A stretch of 41,030 nt of DNA from Hyphochytrium catenoides (GCA_900088475.1 FLMG01001402.1:1-41030); one strand, 5' to 3'. Shown: positions 21,887 to 34,056, counted from the first letter of the stretch. Notes: generated by a model not told the origin, from the sequence alone. Numbers and translations are program-made.

Positions 21887-24800
21887 GTTCAGATGTAAGC
21901 CCGTAGTCCCAATCACACTTGCCTAAGGGTAAAAAAGAGCTATGGCAAGGGCAAGTGAAGAGGCTTCTATTGCTTTGTCCCTGCTTTTGCAGGACGCTAA
22001 AAGTGCTGGGTAACAGACTTGAACTTGAAGGACTGGTGGCATAGAAGGTTCGCTCAAGTCAGGAAGTAACGACTGTAACTCTCCTTGTTAGCTGCTGGGG
22101 AGGGAAGGTAAGAGTTGAGATGATGGCTTGAGGGAGGACGAGGCTACACTACTACTGCTGCTGCTTCCCTTCTGCAATGGCCTCAAAGAAAGTGGGATCA
22201 TGTGTCCTCCAAGTAAGGAAAAAGAGGCACAGCAGTGATCAGCTATAGAAGAGTACCAGCAGAAAGAACAAGTGGTGGATCTTGAGATGTTCTCTCTTAA
22301 CCTCACTGGGAAGCAGACACAAGCCTCCTGCCTCTCTTTCTGGAGTCTTCTTTTGGTCTCTCTCCCTTCCTCCTCTTTCCCCAGGCCGATCACCTCTTCT
22401 TCTTCTCTCTCTGTGTGTCTGTCTCTTCACTCTCTTTGGCCCCCTGTCTGCCCCTCTTCTCCCTTCACAACTCTTCCTCCGTTGTCTGCCGCTTAGTTAT
22501 ATTCGGCTGTTTCCGAGAATACGGTCCGTTACATTACATCAACAAGAGAGTAAGCGGCGGCGCTTCTTCGCTGTCGGAGAACTAGATCTCCTCTTCCCGT
22601 CACTGAGACGCAGCACCACACCATCATCATTGGCCTCCTCCGTCTCACTTCTTTGTGGTGCAGGAGAACAGGTGATGATGGTGTTCTTACTTGGTGATTC
22701 TCGATATAAATGGGTAAGCCCTCGTTCAACATTCACCAGACCACCTCGCTCGCGCGCCTCCCACCACCATATCATACCTTATCCAGGTCTTTTTGGGATA
22801 GAAGAGGCAGGAGGACTTTGTGGTGGAGATACGCAGGGGTGCAATAGCTTCTCTTCTTTTCTTTTGTGCCGGCATTATTAGTACGGAGCGACATACTAAG
22901 CAATCTAGTCTGGTAGAAAGAGAAGATGATGAGTGAAGTACGATGATATAATAAACGACTCATTGATAAGTGCTTGCCGTCATCGCGATTGGTGACCAGA
23001 TTCTTCTTTGATCGTCCTCCAACAAACATCCAGTTGACTCAGCATACAAAGTGAAAATCATTGCTCAATAGCAGGAGGAGGAGAGGAACGGAACTGATGG
23101 CCCAAGCAATGCATGTGATATCAGTTCCTAGTCGGAAGTCCCTTTGTATCAATAAGGAGGACTGCTCTTGTTGTAGCAATTGGCCCCCATCATTGAAACT
23201 CAACATTCAACTGCGAAGAGGAAGCCTCAGGTGCCAAAACGTCGACACGTGCTAAAGTTGCCGGCGCGCAAACCTACTACCTTGATAATCTCTATGGCCT
23301 TTCACAGGGCCTCGCATCAGTGCTGCTCGTTGTGCTTCCAATGGCAATAATATCTCTATCACTACCCAGCATCAATCCGCACTTCTCCCTGCCTGCCTGG
23401 ACTATCCTGGATTAACCCGCTTCTCTTAGAAGGGTTTTGAAAATGCTGCCTGTCATCACTAAGACAGAAGACATCATTCTACATAATTACGAGTCTATCT
23501 CGGTTCTCTTTCGCGCTACGTCCGTTGACAGATGGGTGGGATACGCAAGTCTCGCTCTTGCCTCTCCAATGTCCGAAAGAAATATGTCTGGGTAACGGAC
23601 TCAGCCGTTCGAGACCAGATGAGAGCTTAATATTACTATGGACTTCGAAGGGACCCAGGTCTTCTTCCCATAGAACCGCAAAACCGCACATTTTTTGCCA
23701 GCATGCTTGGAGCTCCATAAACAATGACCGCTCTCCTTCCCAGAGTGTAACCACCCATTCCCAAGAAAGCTGTCTTAGTACAAAGAAGGAGAGGGGACAA
23801 GAAGGGAGTGCTGAAGAGACCAGAATAATATGGTGCAAATCTGAAACAACAGCATTGGCTGTGTCAAGGTGCGAGGTTTGGATAGGTCGTCTCTTCTTCT
23901 GGAAGAGGGCTGAGCTACTATGAAGACTATATACTTGAAGGGCAGCCCTCCTTTCACTTCTTCCACGTCATCACTCCTAGGCATATTATGACTGGAAGGC
24001 ACGGAAGTCACACTCTCATCAGTGTAGCCCTTCAAGAGACTGGAGAACATTGAGTTGACCGAGACAAGTTTAGAACTAAAAGGCGGCACGCTGAAAGGAT
24101 AAGGAAACGGCAATCCAATGTGCAATGTGGTGTCTTCTGCGGCTTGTATAGAGGTAGAGACGAGAGGAGAGAGTGAGAAGACAGGGAAGAAGGGGTGAGG
24201 AACAATTATGAATTATGAGGAGTGGCAGAGAGGAGTAAGCAAAGGGTAGGAACTAGAGAGAATAGAGACGGAGAGAGAGAGACAAAGAGAAGGACAGCCA
24301 GAAAGAGAGCGCGCTGGAGAACAAGGGGATGAGGAAAAAAGGAAGTGCAAAATCTGAAACCCCCACTCCACATCACTTTGGGCGTTACAAAACATATATT
24401 CGGAATGATATAATAGTTTATGCAGCATGTCAAATATATCCCAAGTCTTAATTAAGGATCAGTACGTCTCGTTGGGCATGATGGTGGCCCCAGAGTCAGG
24501 AAGATGATGAACGGAGTCAGCCCGACGTCGATGCTTCTGCTGCTCGCCGCCTGGGCTGGGCTCTACCATACAACTCTCTTCCTCCACTCCGTCATCTCCT
24601 CCTCCTGCCCCTCCTCCTATTATGATGCCGTCTGTTTCTTCCTCGTCTTCTTGCCTTTTATTACCTTCTTGGGCATAATAATGATGATGTCCCGTGAGCT
24701 GCACAGCTAGCACCAAGTTTCATCAGCTTTGTTGCTGGTACCCTTGTTACACTTGCTTGAACGGCGCGTATCGCAATGTAATAATATGCTGATAGTCCAG

Positions 24801-25357
24801 TGATGGAGGTATTGGAGGAGGAGAAGTCCACTTGCCTGTTCTCTTCTCCCGCATCATAGACTTTCCCCTGACCCATCTCGGCCTCCTAGGTCACTCCCAA
24901 ATGTTAAAGAGGAGGTCTCGTCTTCGTCTTCTGTCACCGGTACTACTTGGCCCTCTATCCCTTACTACACCGACCCTCCTCGGCCCATGTCTTGGAGCAA
25001 GGTAAGGCCCTTATAGCTGCACTGCTGGGTCGAAGATTCACACCTCCTGCTAATATTTAGCTGGGAATAGCGGGGCATGGCTCAAACTTCTTGAAGACCA
25101 TTTGGGAGTAACCTTGTGGAGAAGTATCAATCAATGGGGTCTAGATAATTTCCGCAACTACAAAGTCTTATTCCTTCAACGACGTACTCGGTACTAGAGA
25201 CTGTTAGTCCCCTTAGACAGTCTGCATCTGTCAGCTCCATCAGGTCAATCCTTTAGCTCAGCCAGCTGCCCACGGTACGGCGGCGTAGGGTCTGACGTTC
25301 TTTCACCTATTAAAAGTTGAAGAGCATTAACAGGTGTTGCTGGAGAAGTCATCGACG
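21887..25357. other. Gene-poor region of 3.5 kb upstream of the receptor gene
   Basis: Open frames are short or compositionally biased: a CT-rich tract at about 22340-22480 gives Ser/Leu-only frames, a GA-rich tract lies at about 24160-24330, and 24459-24716 (minus) is Gly/Glu-rich. A 119-codon minus frame at 23479-23838 has normal composition but no recognisable domain. The last part should be the promoter and 5' UTR of the receptor gene. Confidence 0.4.
24160..24330. repeat. GA-rich purine tract
   Basis: The plus strand is nearly all A and G, with GAGAGA runs (for example around 24271-24283). A matching CT-rich tract lies near 22340-22480. Confidence 0.7.
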
Positions 25358-28300
25358 ATGGCGGGGCTAACATCGCGCCCTCTTGGCCGGTTTGCCTACG
25401 GTCTCTTGTTCGCAATAACTCTGATTATTGTCCCTTGTGTCTTCAAGGCAGCCCTGGCAGCCGACACAGCTGCTGTGCCCCCGTTGATCGATCCTGACCT
25501 CTTAAAAGTCCAGTATCCAGATCTTACGGTTGCATCAGGCGTCGGGAGCTCCAGTTCCATGGCCATGATGAGGGATCTGACCTTTATCTACAGAACAGCT
25601 AAGCCTGGAGTCTTCATCAACCATGTGACTGACAGGCAGCTTCGAAGCCCCAGCACGAGAAGTGAATACCTTAACGGAAATGTGGACTATCTGCTCTCCA
25701 TCACGCTGCTCTCCTCTTCAGATATGGCCAAGGTTAGTGACACGCAGAACTATCCTCTAGTCGTGTCCGGCCTGGTGCCGATGGTCAACCTTCCTGAGCT
25801 CGATGATAACGAGGACATCTGGCTGGACAGGAAAAATATGCTAGAAATCTTTAACGGCACCCTGTCAAAGTGGAACGACCCTTCTATCCTCCAAACCAAC
25901 TTGAAAAACCCCGCATACGCCAAAATCGCAGCGTTGAACAAGAAGATAGAGGTCATTGTACGAGCGGACTCCTCCTCGACCACCAATGTCTTTATCAGGA
26001 CACTAATCTCTTTTTCCAACAACACCTTGTCATTTGCGGACAGTGTCTCTCTGTCCAAGTTTCCAATGCCTGACTCCAACTACATCGATCCAGACACAGG
26101 CAAGACCCGTATCCGCCGGTATATCGAGACAGAAGCTTGTCTAGCAGCCCTTCAGACCACTCCTTATGGCATCTCGTACATGCTTTGGACTACCGCCACC
26201 GCCAGCACCTCTAAGGACACCTCAAGGCGTTACAGAGTGAAAGTGGTGCCTTTAATCAATAAGTTCGGTAACCTGGTCCGCCCCACGGTGGAGACCATAC
26301 AGTCAGCGATGGTGGAGAAGTCACAGGCTCTTCTCTCCCCAATCACGAAAGACGTGACTCTCTTCGATGGTGCCAGCCCTGAGTCTTGGCCCATTGCCTA
26401 TATCAACTACTTACTCATCAGGAAAGACTTCGTGCGACCAAAGACAAACTGCGATACCCGTGCCGCCACAGCTGAATTCTTCCATTGGTTCTACACCTCC
26501 TCCTCGGGCACACCAATCGCTGAAAGGTATAACTATCTGATGCTGCCAGAATCTGTGCGACTGAAGCTCGGAGGGTACGTGCAGCAGAATACACTGTGCT
26601 CTGGTGGGAAACCTGCATTTTTCTTTGGGATCAATGGTAAGGGCCCAGAAGAAGTTAACGCTGTACTGCCAGTCTACACAGCCATGTACTCTATCAAGGA
26701 TCCAGCTGCCGCGATTGGCCTTGTCGCTGGTTGGGATGGGGAGAGTGTGGATGCGCTCAGTCAAGTTGCCAATGGCCTAATTCCCTTTGCCGTGCTGCCC
26801 TCAAGCGAAGTCACCAGGGCTTCTGAATCACTGCCCGAAAATGAGAGGGAGCTACTAACTTCAGGACCCATCTTCCTTGCTTCACTGGGGGTTTTCTATA
26901 ACCATCCGGACTTTGATGGGACTAACGAGACGTCTCTTCTTACACTTTCCATGGACACCTTGGCTGGCATACTCTCGGGGTCGATCACGAAGTGGAATGA
27001 TATATCGCTGAGGCGTCTAAACTCTAATGAAGCGGGAGACAAGTTGTCCAAAGCGGAAACGATCAAGATTATTCTCTACGACTCACCCGTGAGATGGGAA
27101 TACACCGCACTCTATCATGCCCTTGCCCGATTCCCAAGCGTCCAAGCTAAGATTTTCCAGCAGTCAACCCTACCCGGAGGGGCACCAAGTCTTCATCTTC
27201 CATCCGAGGTGGAGGCTTACACAGCCGCGTCAGATTCGAACACCCTAGAGTCGCTAATTCTTCAGAACCCTTACTCCATTGGTCTCAAGTTCAGAGTCGC
27301 CAAGCGGGATCCTTTCGTCCCTATAGCCCGGATGATCAGCTCTTCTAGCTCTGTTATCTCGTCCGCGTCCAGCTTGAAGGCTCTCGTGGGAAGCCCATCG
27401 CAGTTAATGGCCTGTGGCCACGACATTCGCATGCCTGTTGAGAAGCCAGCTTCTTTGCTCCACGATGTTAATCTTTCCAGGATTGTGTCCCCCTTCTCCG
27501 CCAGCAATGAGACAGACTGTTGGCCCTTAACTGACAGCTTGTCAGTGGTTCTCAGACGCCAATACGCCGCCGCAACTTGTAGGTCTGTCGCCCATCCGCT
27601 CTTAGGCTTCTGGGGCTGGTATACTGATCCTTCTACTTCGGGAGAAGTGTTTGAGCGCTACGGTCTGTCCTCTCTTTCTGAGGATGTGAAAGCGTACACG
27701 AGGGAGATAATCCTCAGGTCCATCACCTGCGCTAACTCTCCAAACGTCATCTTGAACACGGGTACCTGCATCCCAGCCCATATCAAGGCAAGCGTGGCGC
27801 CGCAGTGTGTACAAGACGGCCCGGTGACCGTCCCTGTACACTTTGAATGGATTGAACCTAAGACTTGTGATGGCGGGCAAACCCTACTCCCGGACCACTC
27901 CATTTGGTGCGACTATTTACCAGGGGGATCAGATTGGGGCCTGGCAATGAAAGCCCACCTCGGTATCTCCCTGAGCTTTGGCGTTGCGCTCGCCACGAGT
28001 GTTATCTTCCTCCGCCATCATCCAGCCATCTTGCTCGCCAACTATACCCTTATGCTTACAATCCTTACCTTCGGCACCCTAAGAATGCTTGCGAGTATCG
28101 GCGTCCTCCTTCGTCCAACGAACCTTAGCTGCGGCTTCTCTTCTTGGCTGGATGACCTGTTTCTCAATGGACTCCTAGACCTTCTCATCGTGCCGACAAT
28201 GTTACAGTGGATTGGTTTCCGAAGCGGAAGATCTGTTCCTCGGGGCCAAGCGATTGTACTTGCTGCTCTGATACCTCTTGGTCTGTTTCTGATAATAACC

Positions 28301-29365
28301 ACCGCCCTAGTAGCGACGAGATCTCCCAGGATAAGGTCTGATCGCGCAGTGACGGTGATGCGTGACTGGACTGCCATGGTGCCGTACTGCGAGCCTACAA
28401 CCGGCTACGGGCTCTACGTGAGCACCTGGACCATCCTAACAGCCACCGTTGGAATTGTAGGCAGTTTCTACTCCTGGAGAGACCAAAAGCACATTCCAAA
28501 TGGGCGCATATCCATTGTCGCACTTTTGATCCTCTTCTCCTTTGAGATAGCGAAGAGAGCGGTGCAAAATAGTGTTGGGAAGCTTGGCGACGCCGCTGTG
28601 GTTCCGGAAGCTGTGGGAGCTCATCTTTTGCTTCTCGGTACCTCCCTCTGTCTATTTACGTTAGTCGCTCCAAAGCTCTACACAGCGCTCACGGTATCCA
28701 AGAGTGAGCGACGGTTCCAAGCGCTGTAAGTCTCCGAAAGCTTTTGCTGCATCTTCTCTTCCATTATCATCTATTATCATTTCTTTATTACAGAGGCTAG
28801 CCTTCGTCGCTCTCCCTACTTATTTATCGCTCTCTCCTCTATGCCCCATCGACTAACCAGACACTCTCTCTTCTTATACGTCTGTTTATGCAGAGACACC
28901 TCATCTTTGACGAAGATAAACTCCACGGAAGCTCTCCTCAACGCACTTCACGGAAATAGCATGGTTCGGTCCAAGTTCCGTGACTACCTCCAGGCCGAGC
29001 ACGCTGAGGAGAATCTGATGTTCTTGGAGATGGCAGATCGTCTAGAAGAAACGTCTGATCCTAGGAGGCGACTCACTTTATTCCAAGATATCCTCGATGA
29101 GTATATCCGACTGGGATCTCCATACGAAGTAAATGTCTCGGATGCTCTGCGAAAGGAACTTATGATGTTCGAAGAAGCAACCTCTGTGGATTCGAAGGTG
29201 CTTAGTGCCACGAAGCAGCAAGTTCTCAGACTTCTGCTAGATTCGTTCATGAGATTCAGCAGAGCTGAGGCACTAGCTTCAATGTCAGCAAGAAGGAAGA
29301 CCCTCTCGAGCTCCCAGGTGGCAGCATTGATGCAGGAGATTGGAGGGGACAAGAAGAAGCCTTAA
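25358..29365 (+). CDS. PstS-like / class C GPCR / RGS fusion receptor
   Basis: Exons 25358-28725 and 28894-29365 (phase 2 intron); 1279 residues. Signal peptide 1-35. Residues about 50-405 match PstS-type phosphate-binding proteins: GVGSSSSMAMM near 61-71, IFNGTLSKWNDPSI (164-177), VRADSSSTTNVF (201-212; compare RADGSGTSxVF), WPIAYINYLLIRKD (344-357), RYNYLMLPESV. Residues about 420-760 repeat the fold (ILSGSITKWNDISL) without the binding motif. A Cys-rich stretch leads to seven hydrophobic helices (about 863-1111). Class C GPCR marks include HHPAILLANYTLMLTILTFG, a Cys before helix 3, and APKLY in helix 7. Residues 1135-1255 are an RGS domain with EEN (1161-1163) and EVN, the residues that contact G-alpha in RGS4. 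Predicted role: ligand-sensing GPCR with built-in GAP activity. The ligand is inferred. Confidence 0.9.
28726..28893 (+). other. Intron separating the 7TM and RGS parts of the receptor
   Basis: 168 nt, GTAAGT donor and TTTATGCAG acceptor. The first bases complete an in-frame CTG TAA, so an unspliced transcript stops one codon after the 7TM part and gives a receptor without RGS. Splicing restores the frame into RGS. Confidence 0.8.
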
Positions 29366-31520
29366 GAAGGAGCTGTTGCATAAGAGTAGCTGTTGCATGT
29401 TAACACTAATCGATATACTACTATACATATTTCCTAGACGCGGTGTGCCCATACACTTAGCATTGACGGTCGCGGCTTATAGATGGTACAATGATATGGT
29501 TCAGACCACGTCCACACTCGCGATCAAGTTGGCCTGATCGACTCTAGAAGAGCTGTTCCTGACTCAGTGATGACGACAGCTGATGTAGAGCCGCTGCGCA
29601 GCGACGCATCGATGCAGAGTGCTTTCCAGTGCGGTTGACTGTTTACTTTCAGTTCGTTGAGATAGCTCTGCGATGACGCCGGAGACTCAAGTGTTTATGG
29701 ATTAGTGCTGAAGAAGAATTTGTACATCATGTGGCACACTTGCGCTATGTGAGATAAAGTTGTTATATCTCGAGTTTGGAACATGATGACCGGACTTGTT
29801 TCTGATGTCAGGGCGCAGGAGTTACATTCTGACTGTCGTCAGGCGACGGAAGTCAAGGCGCTGCGGACGCATATCGACAAGGAAGTGCAAAGATTCAAGG
29901 GGAAAAGCAGCGGGAGCGGAGAAGAGGGAGGCAAGGCTGAGGTACCACGGATCTCTCCCTTGATCTCTTTTCTAATACTCCGGAGTAATAGTTCTAATGT
30001 GTGTGATTGTAAGGATGGCCGGCGGCCAAGAGATGATGCCGCTTGAGGAAGAGGAGGAAGGGGAATGCTTTCCCGTCCCTGATCCTGTCGATCCTGCTAT
30101 CATCACCTCGAAAGGCCCCACTTCAACATCCACCAACTGACCTACACTTTTCCATCACCAGCCATACCTACCCTAGTCGGTCGCACTGACCGCCCGTGCT
30201 ACGGGCTCCTAATAAGAGAAACATGATCATAGATCCTGACACCGGCTATTCTCCGTCTTTCTTACCATTGAAGATGGATCTTTGGGCTATTCCCTCTGTA
30301 GACCTGAGGAGGAGGAAACATCGTGCCTGACCAGCAGAGGTGGCTGCTTCTCCTTTTCCCTTCCTTCGGTTGCTGACGTGCTGGGGCCGCAGCGCTGGCG
30401 TGCCAGGGCCTCGATCTGGCGTCAGTGACCCCTCGGCCATCTGAGAAATAGGCAGAAAATAAGGACCAGCGAAACCTTTGTGGGGAATCCTTCATAGAAT
30501 ACTTTCAAGATAGGCAGCAGTTAACATTTGCCATTAATTTCGCTTGCAATAATCTCATTCTTTCACAGGAAAAATGCACGGTACAATCAGCTCATCTCGC
30601 TCACCTATGCGAATAGAATAGGTAGGCGTTTGCCTTATAACTGCTAGAGGAGGTTCCCAGCCTTCCAGTGATAGACATAAATCAATAGTCAGGACTATGG
30701 GGTAGTTCTTAAACGAATAAATACAGACGACGCGAAAGATCGTCTTTATGTTGGGGCTGTTTCCTTGTTGAAAGGATTTGGTCGGTCTATTCTTGGGGTC
30801 TTGGTTCTATTTTTAGAGGTTCGTGTTAGCTGACAAGTAAGAGCTACGGTGAGATAGAACTAATTGGTATCCAAAGCATGGGATCCCTACGAGACAGAGT
30901 AGGTTAAGAGGCACGTTATCGAGTCTAAAGATTTAGGAAAAGACAGAGGTGGTTGTCCCTGTCGTCTAAAGTCCTTTTGCTGAAGGATAGGCTAGGCATA
31001 AGAAAGGAAGTAGAAGCAGTAGCCAAAAGGTGGCTGAGGAGTCAAGGAGCAGCAGTAGCCTGGATCAGAGAGGAGATGACCAGCCATCAGCCATCATCTA
31101 AGGGAGGTCTAATAATGTATATACACTTTTGACGGGCAGGACCTAAGAGAAAGGTAACAAGTGGACAGGTAGCTCTAGAGAGAGAGAGAGAGACAAGTGC
31201 TGCAAGCAGGAGAAGGGGATGAGTGATGTTTCGTAAGAGAATAGATCGACAGAGATGATTAGCTGTGAGAAGAGAGAGGTGTGGCAGAGAGAGGAACATT
31301 AATTAGCTACCAATGGATTAAAGGTGAGATGACGAGATGCGAGGCTCTCAAGATACCGCAAGCTGTTCTCCCCATCGCCATACGCTTCCACTAGCCCGAG
31401 ATATCTCGATAGGCAGCATTCTCCGTTTTCCTCGACCATCCACACCACGAGGATCACGCGGCAAAGATATACTCCATAGCGATAGAAGGCGATCTCAAAC
31501 ACTGTCGCCGAGAATCGAAC
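29366..31520. other. Gene-poor region of 2.2 kb
   Basis: No convincing gene. A 29783-30046 plus frame begins with a short charged helical stretch (KALRTHIDKEVQRFKGK) and has a possible donor, but downstream joins give only a few residues. A (GA)n run lies near 31177-31193. The last few hundred bases should hold the promoter of the expansin-like gene. Confidence 0.4.
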
Positions 31521-33098
31521 ATGAAGATGAGCAAAGCAATGTTGAGAGCACTGCAAGTGTTAGCGATATTCGCGGCCCTCACTAAAGATGGCGTCAGTGC
31601 AGATTGTCGGCTTACAGCTCCAAGCACAGCTAAGGCGACATATCATTCATACAGCAAGACTGATCCCGACACTACGACTGCTTGTCAACTTCAGTTCCCG
31701 CAAGGTCCAGGACCGCTGATGGTTACGGCAGTCGATGCCACTCTTTTCAAAAGAGGCTTGTCTTGCGGTGATTGCTTGAAAGTGACCAACACACTGCCCG
31801 GAGGCTCCTCAGCCATCGTACAAGTAGTTGATCTTAAGGGAGCAGCAGGACTAGATATGTCGCCGGACTCTTTCAGGGCCATCGCGGGCGCCTCCAACCT
31901 CATTGACTTGGGCTCTGCTGATGTTACATTCTACAAAGTCCCTTGCACTTCCCTGCTGAGCTCACCCAACATCAAGTACAGGTTCAAGGCAGGAAGTGAT
32001 GGAAATCCTTACCTTGGATTCATGGTAGTTGACCATTTAGTACCCATGAAGAGCGTAGCGATCGCACCTAGCAAAGATGGACCCTTCACTTCTTGTTCTA
32101 TGGATGCCAACAATTGGTGGATTTGCTCCAACCATGCAAAACTCAACATTGGAGGTTACGGACCTATCTTTCACGTCAAAATGGAGTCAACCGAGAACAC
32201 TGTTATCTACGATGCCATTCATGAGCTGGACGGGTCCAATGAGGCTCGTGTTTTCTCTTCTAGCGTCCAATTTCCTTCACCATCCAACTGTGGGGGTACC
32301 AAAGCTGAATACTCTCCTAGGGCAGTTCCTACACCGTCGCCGTCAAGCAAGCCAATACCTACCCAAGCAGCTCCAACAACTAATTCTACTTCGCGTTCGC
32401 ATAGAGACACTGACCACGACCTGGACAAACACGGGTCTGACGGTATGAAGAATGACAAATCTAGCTTGGAAATCAAAGAGAGAAACTCAACAGAAAGCTC
32501 TACCGCTGTTACTTCTACCGGAGAAAATAAGCCTTGTCTGGCCACTGGAGCCCTTGCTGGCAATAAAGACGCCGATGCATGGTGTGCCACAGTGGCTGGT
32601 GATGCTAGCGCCACAGCTTGCACCTGTGGTTCGGTACAAACAACGGAGAGTGCCGCCTCAGAGGTGACATGTACTGCCCTAAATGAATATTCCGACCAGG
32701 CCAGTGGATGGTGTAAACTGCAGTGCAGCACTGGTCTCTGTCCCCAGGATCTTTGCCGTTGCGAGACAGAACAGTCGTCACTGACGTCAGATGTCATGGG
32801 ATCAGAGGACGACGGGAGGAACAGTGATAAGCTAGAAAACTCGAACTCAAACGCAGCGACAAAGGCAGCTGATGGATCCTCTTCCGGTATTCCCACAGGA
32901 GGCATAGTAGTCATTGTCGTTGTTGCTGTGGGCATGGTTGTCGTTGCTGGGGCGCTGGCGGTCAGCCGCTTCCGAAAGCGCAACGAAGAGAGTGACGACG
33001 ACGCCCCAGATGTTTGTCAAGTGACCCCAACGGCTGGTGAGTTTCAAGGCCAATACGCCCGCTACCCTTCCCTAGACCACGCTTCTTATAGTATCTAG
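31521..33098 (+). CDS. Membrane-anchored expansin-like protein with Cys-rich module
   Basis: Single exon, 525 residues. Signal peptide 1-27 (ends GVSA). Residues about 28-135 are a double-psi beta-barrel like expansin domain 1: ACQLQFPQG, SCGDCLKVTN, and GLDMSPDSFRAIAG, which corresponds to the DLS/Asp motif of expansins. Residues about 145-255 fit the second, cellulose-binding-like beta-sandwich (YLGFMVVDH, NNWWICSNH with exposed aromatic residues). A Pro/Thr/Ser linker follows, then a Cys-rich module (about 337-416; GWCKLQCSTGLCPQDLCRC), then one transmembrane helix (about 459-482), basic stop-transfer RFRKR and a 40-residue acidic, Tyr-containing cytoplasmic tail. Expansins loosen wall polysaccharides without hydrolysis. 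Most are secreted; the anchor is unusual. A possible AATAAA lies at 33253-33258. Confidence 0.88.
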   Translation: MKMSKAMLRALQVLAIFAALTKDGVSADCRLTAPSTAKATYHSYSKTDPDTTTACQLQFPQGPGPLMVTAVDATLFKRGLSCGDCLKVTNTLPGGSSAIVQVVDLKGAAGLDMSPDSFRAIAGASNLIDLGSADVTFYKVPCTSLLSSPNIKYRFKAGSDGNPYLGFMVVDHLVPMKSVAIAPSKDGPFTSCSMDANNWWICSNHAKLNIGGYGPIFHVKMESTENTVIYDAIHELDGSNEARVFSSSVQFPSPSNCGGTKAEYSPRAVPTPSPSSKPIPTQAAPTTNSTSRSHRDTDHDLDKHGSDGMKNDKSSLEIKERNSTESSTAVTSTGENKPCLATGALAGNKDADAWCATVAGDASATACTCGSVQTTESAASEVTCTALNEYSDQASGWCKLQCSTGLCPQDLCRCETEQSSLTSDVMGSEDDGRNSDKLENSNSNAATKAADGSSSGIPTGGIVVIVVVAVGMVVVAGALAVSRFRKRNEESDDDAPDVCQVTPTAGEFQGQYARYPSLDHASYSI

Positions 33099-34056
33099 AG
33101 TCGCCAATGTAGCACCCAATCGCCACCCCTACGCCGGAGGCGCTTCTTCTATTTATTGCTTTATGCTAAGGCACACAGCACAGGTTAATAATAATAGATC
33201 GGGTCTACAGTCCCACACACATAATGACTCAATCTTAGATAGCAGCATACGCAATAAATAAGAACTTTGCCTGCACTCTATTGCTAGTCTTCTTGAGGCT
33301 GTCCGCTTCTCATTGTGCCACTGGCAAAGTTGTTCACTGCCGGAGCGGCGGCGCTTATCCGTTTCTGATCTTTCTTGGCGTTAGCGGTCATTTGCGGGAG
33401 GAAGGGCTTTGTGTTTGTATCCGAGGAGGTCCAGAGTTTGCCGTTGCTGTTGTTGTTACGGTTACAGAGACACCTCAGATCGCTAGACAGAGTCAGCAAT
33501 CTTTATAGTTATAATAGCAAAGGGCGGTCACAATAGAGGAATCAGAGACCAGGATACGACGCTGAACACCACAGAGAAAAATCCACTTCGTCTAGCCAAT
33601 TCTTTGCCTTCGTACTGTACAAGTACCTGCGAAGGAACCAGAAGGCCGTCACGTCGTCACGACCTGTTTGTGCTGACAGAGAACAGAGAACTGATAGGAA
33701 CATTTTTAAGAGAGATTCGCCGGCAGAGTAGTGCTGAGAGATCTGCTGCTGAGAGATCTGCTGCTGCCGTTGCGCTCTTACATTGGAGGGACGGGGGTCC
33801 AAAGGAAGAAGAGACAAGGGAGAGCAAGGCTAGGTCACCATTTTCCCAGTGCCTGCCACTTTGCTGCCAGTATCTTGTCATTCTTACTTGTGCTGAAGCG
33901 TTGTGAAGACTTGGTACCCCTAACAGAAACGTTCTTCCCTTGAAGCAGTATATGTTCAGCTTCAGATTCAGAGATTGATGCTCTGCCGGGTATCCCTTGC
34001 TGATAGCGCTTGTTCATTCTCTCAGATCTTACTTGCTTCTCAACCATCGTCTGACA
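33099..34056. other. Intergenic region between expansin-like and channel genes
   Basis: About 960 bases with a possible polyadenylation signal (AATAAA, 33253-33258) and a 15-bp tandem duplication (33733-33762). Short open frames on both strands lack domain signals. It should hold the promoter of the channel gene. Confidence 0.4.
33733..33762. repeat. 15-bp tandem duplication
   Basis: GCTGAGAGATCTGCT occurs twice in direct, perfect tandem (33733-33747, 33748-33762). Confidence 0.9.

Noticed and set aside
22282-22881. 199-codon plus-strand frame
   Set aside because: Starts inside a CT-rich tract, composition is biased, no domain; probably chance.
23479-23838. 119-codon minus-strand frame with fairly normal composition
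   Set aside because: No recognisable domain, no good splice links to neighbouring frames, and the opposite strand carries an equally long frame.
29783-30046. Small plus-strand gene with a charged helical stretch
   Set aside because: Joining the possible donor at about 29941 to acceptors near 30015 yields only a few extra residues; no domain and no consistent model.
32219-32983. 254-codon minus-strand frame
   Set aside because: Lies antisense inside the expansin-like gene; a shadow of that coding frame.
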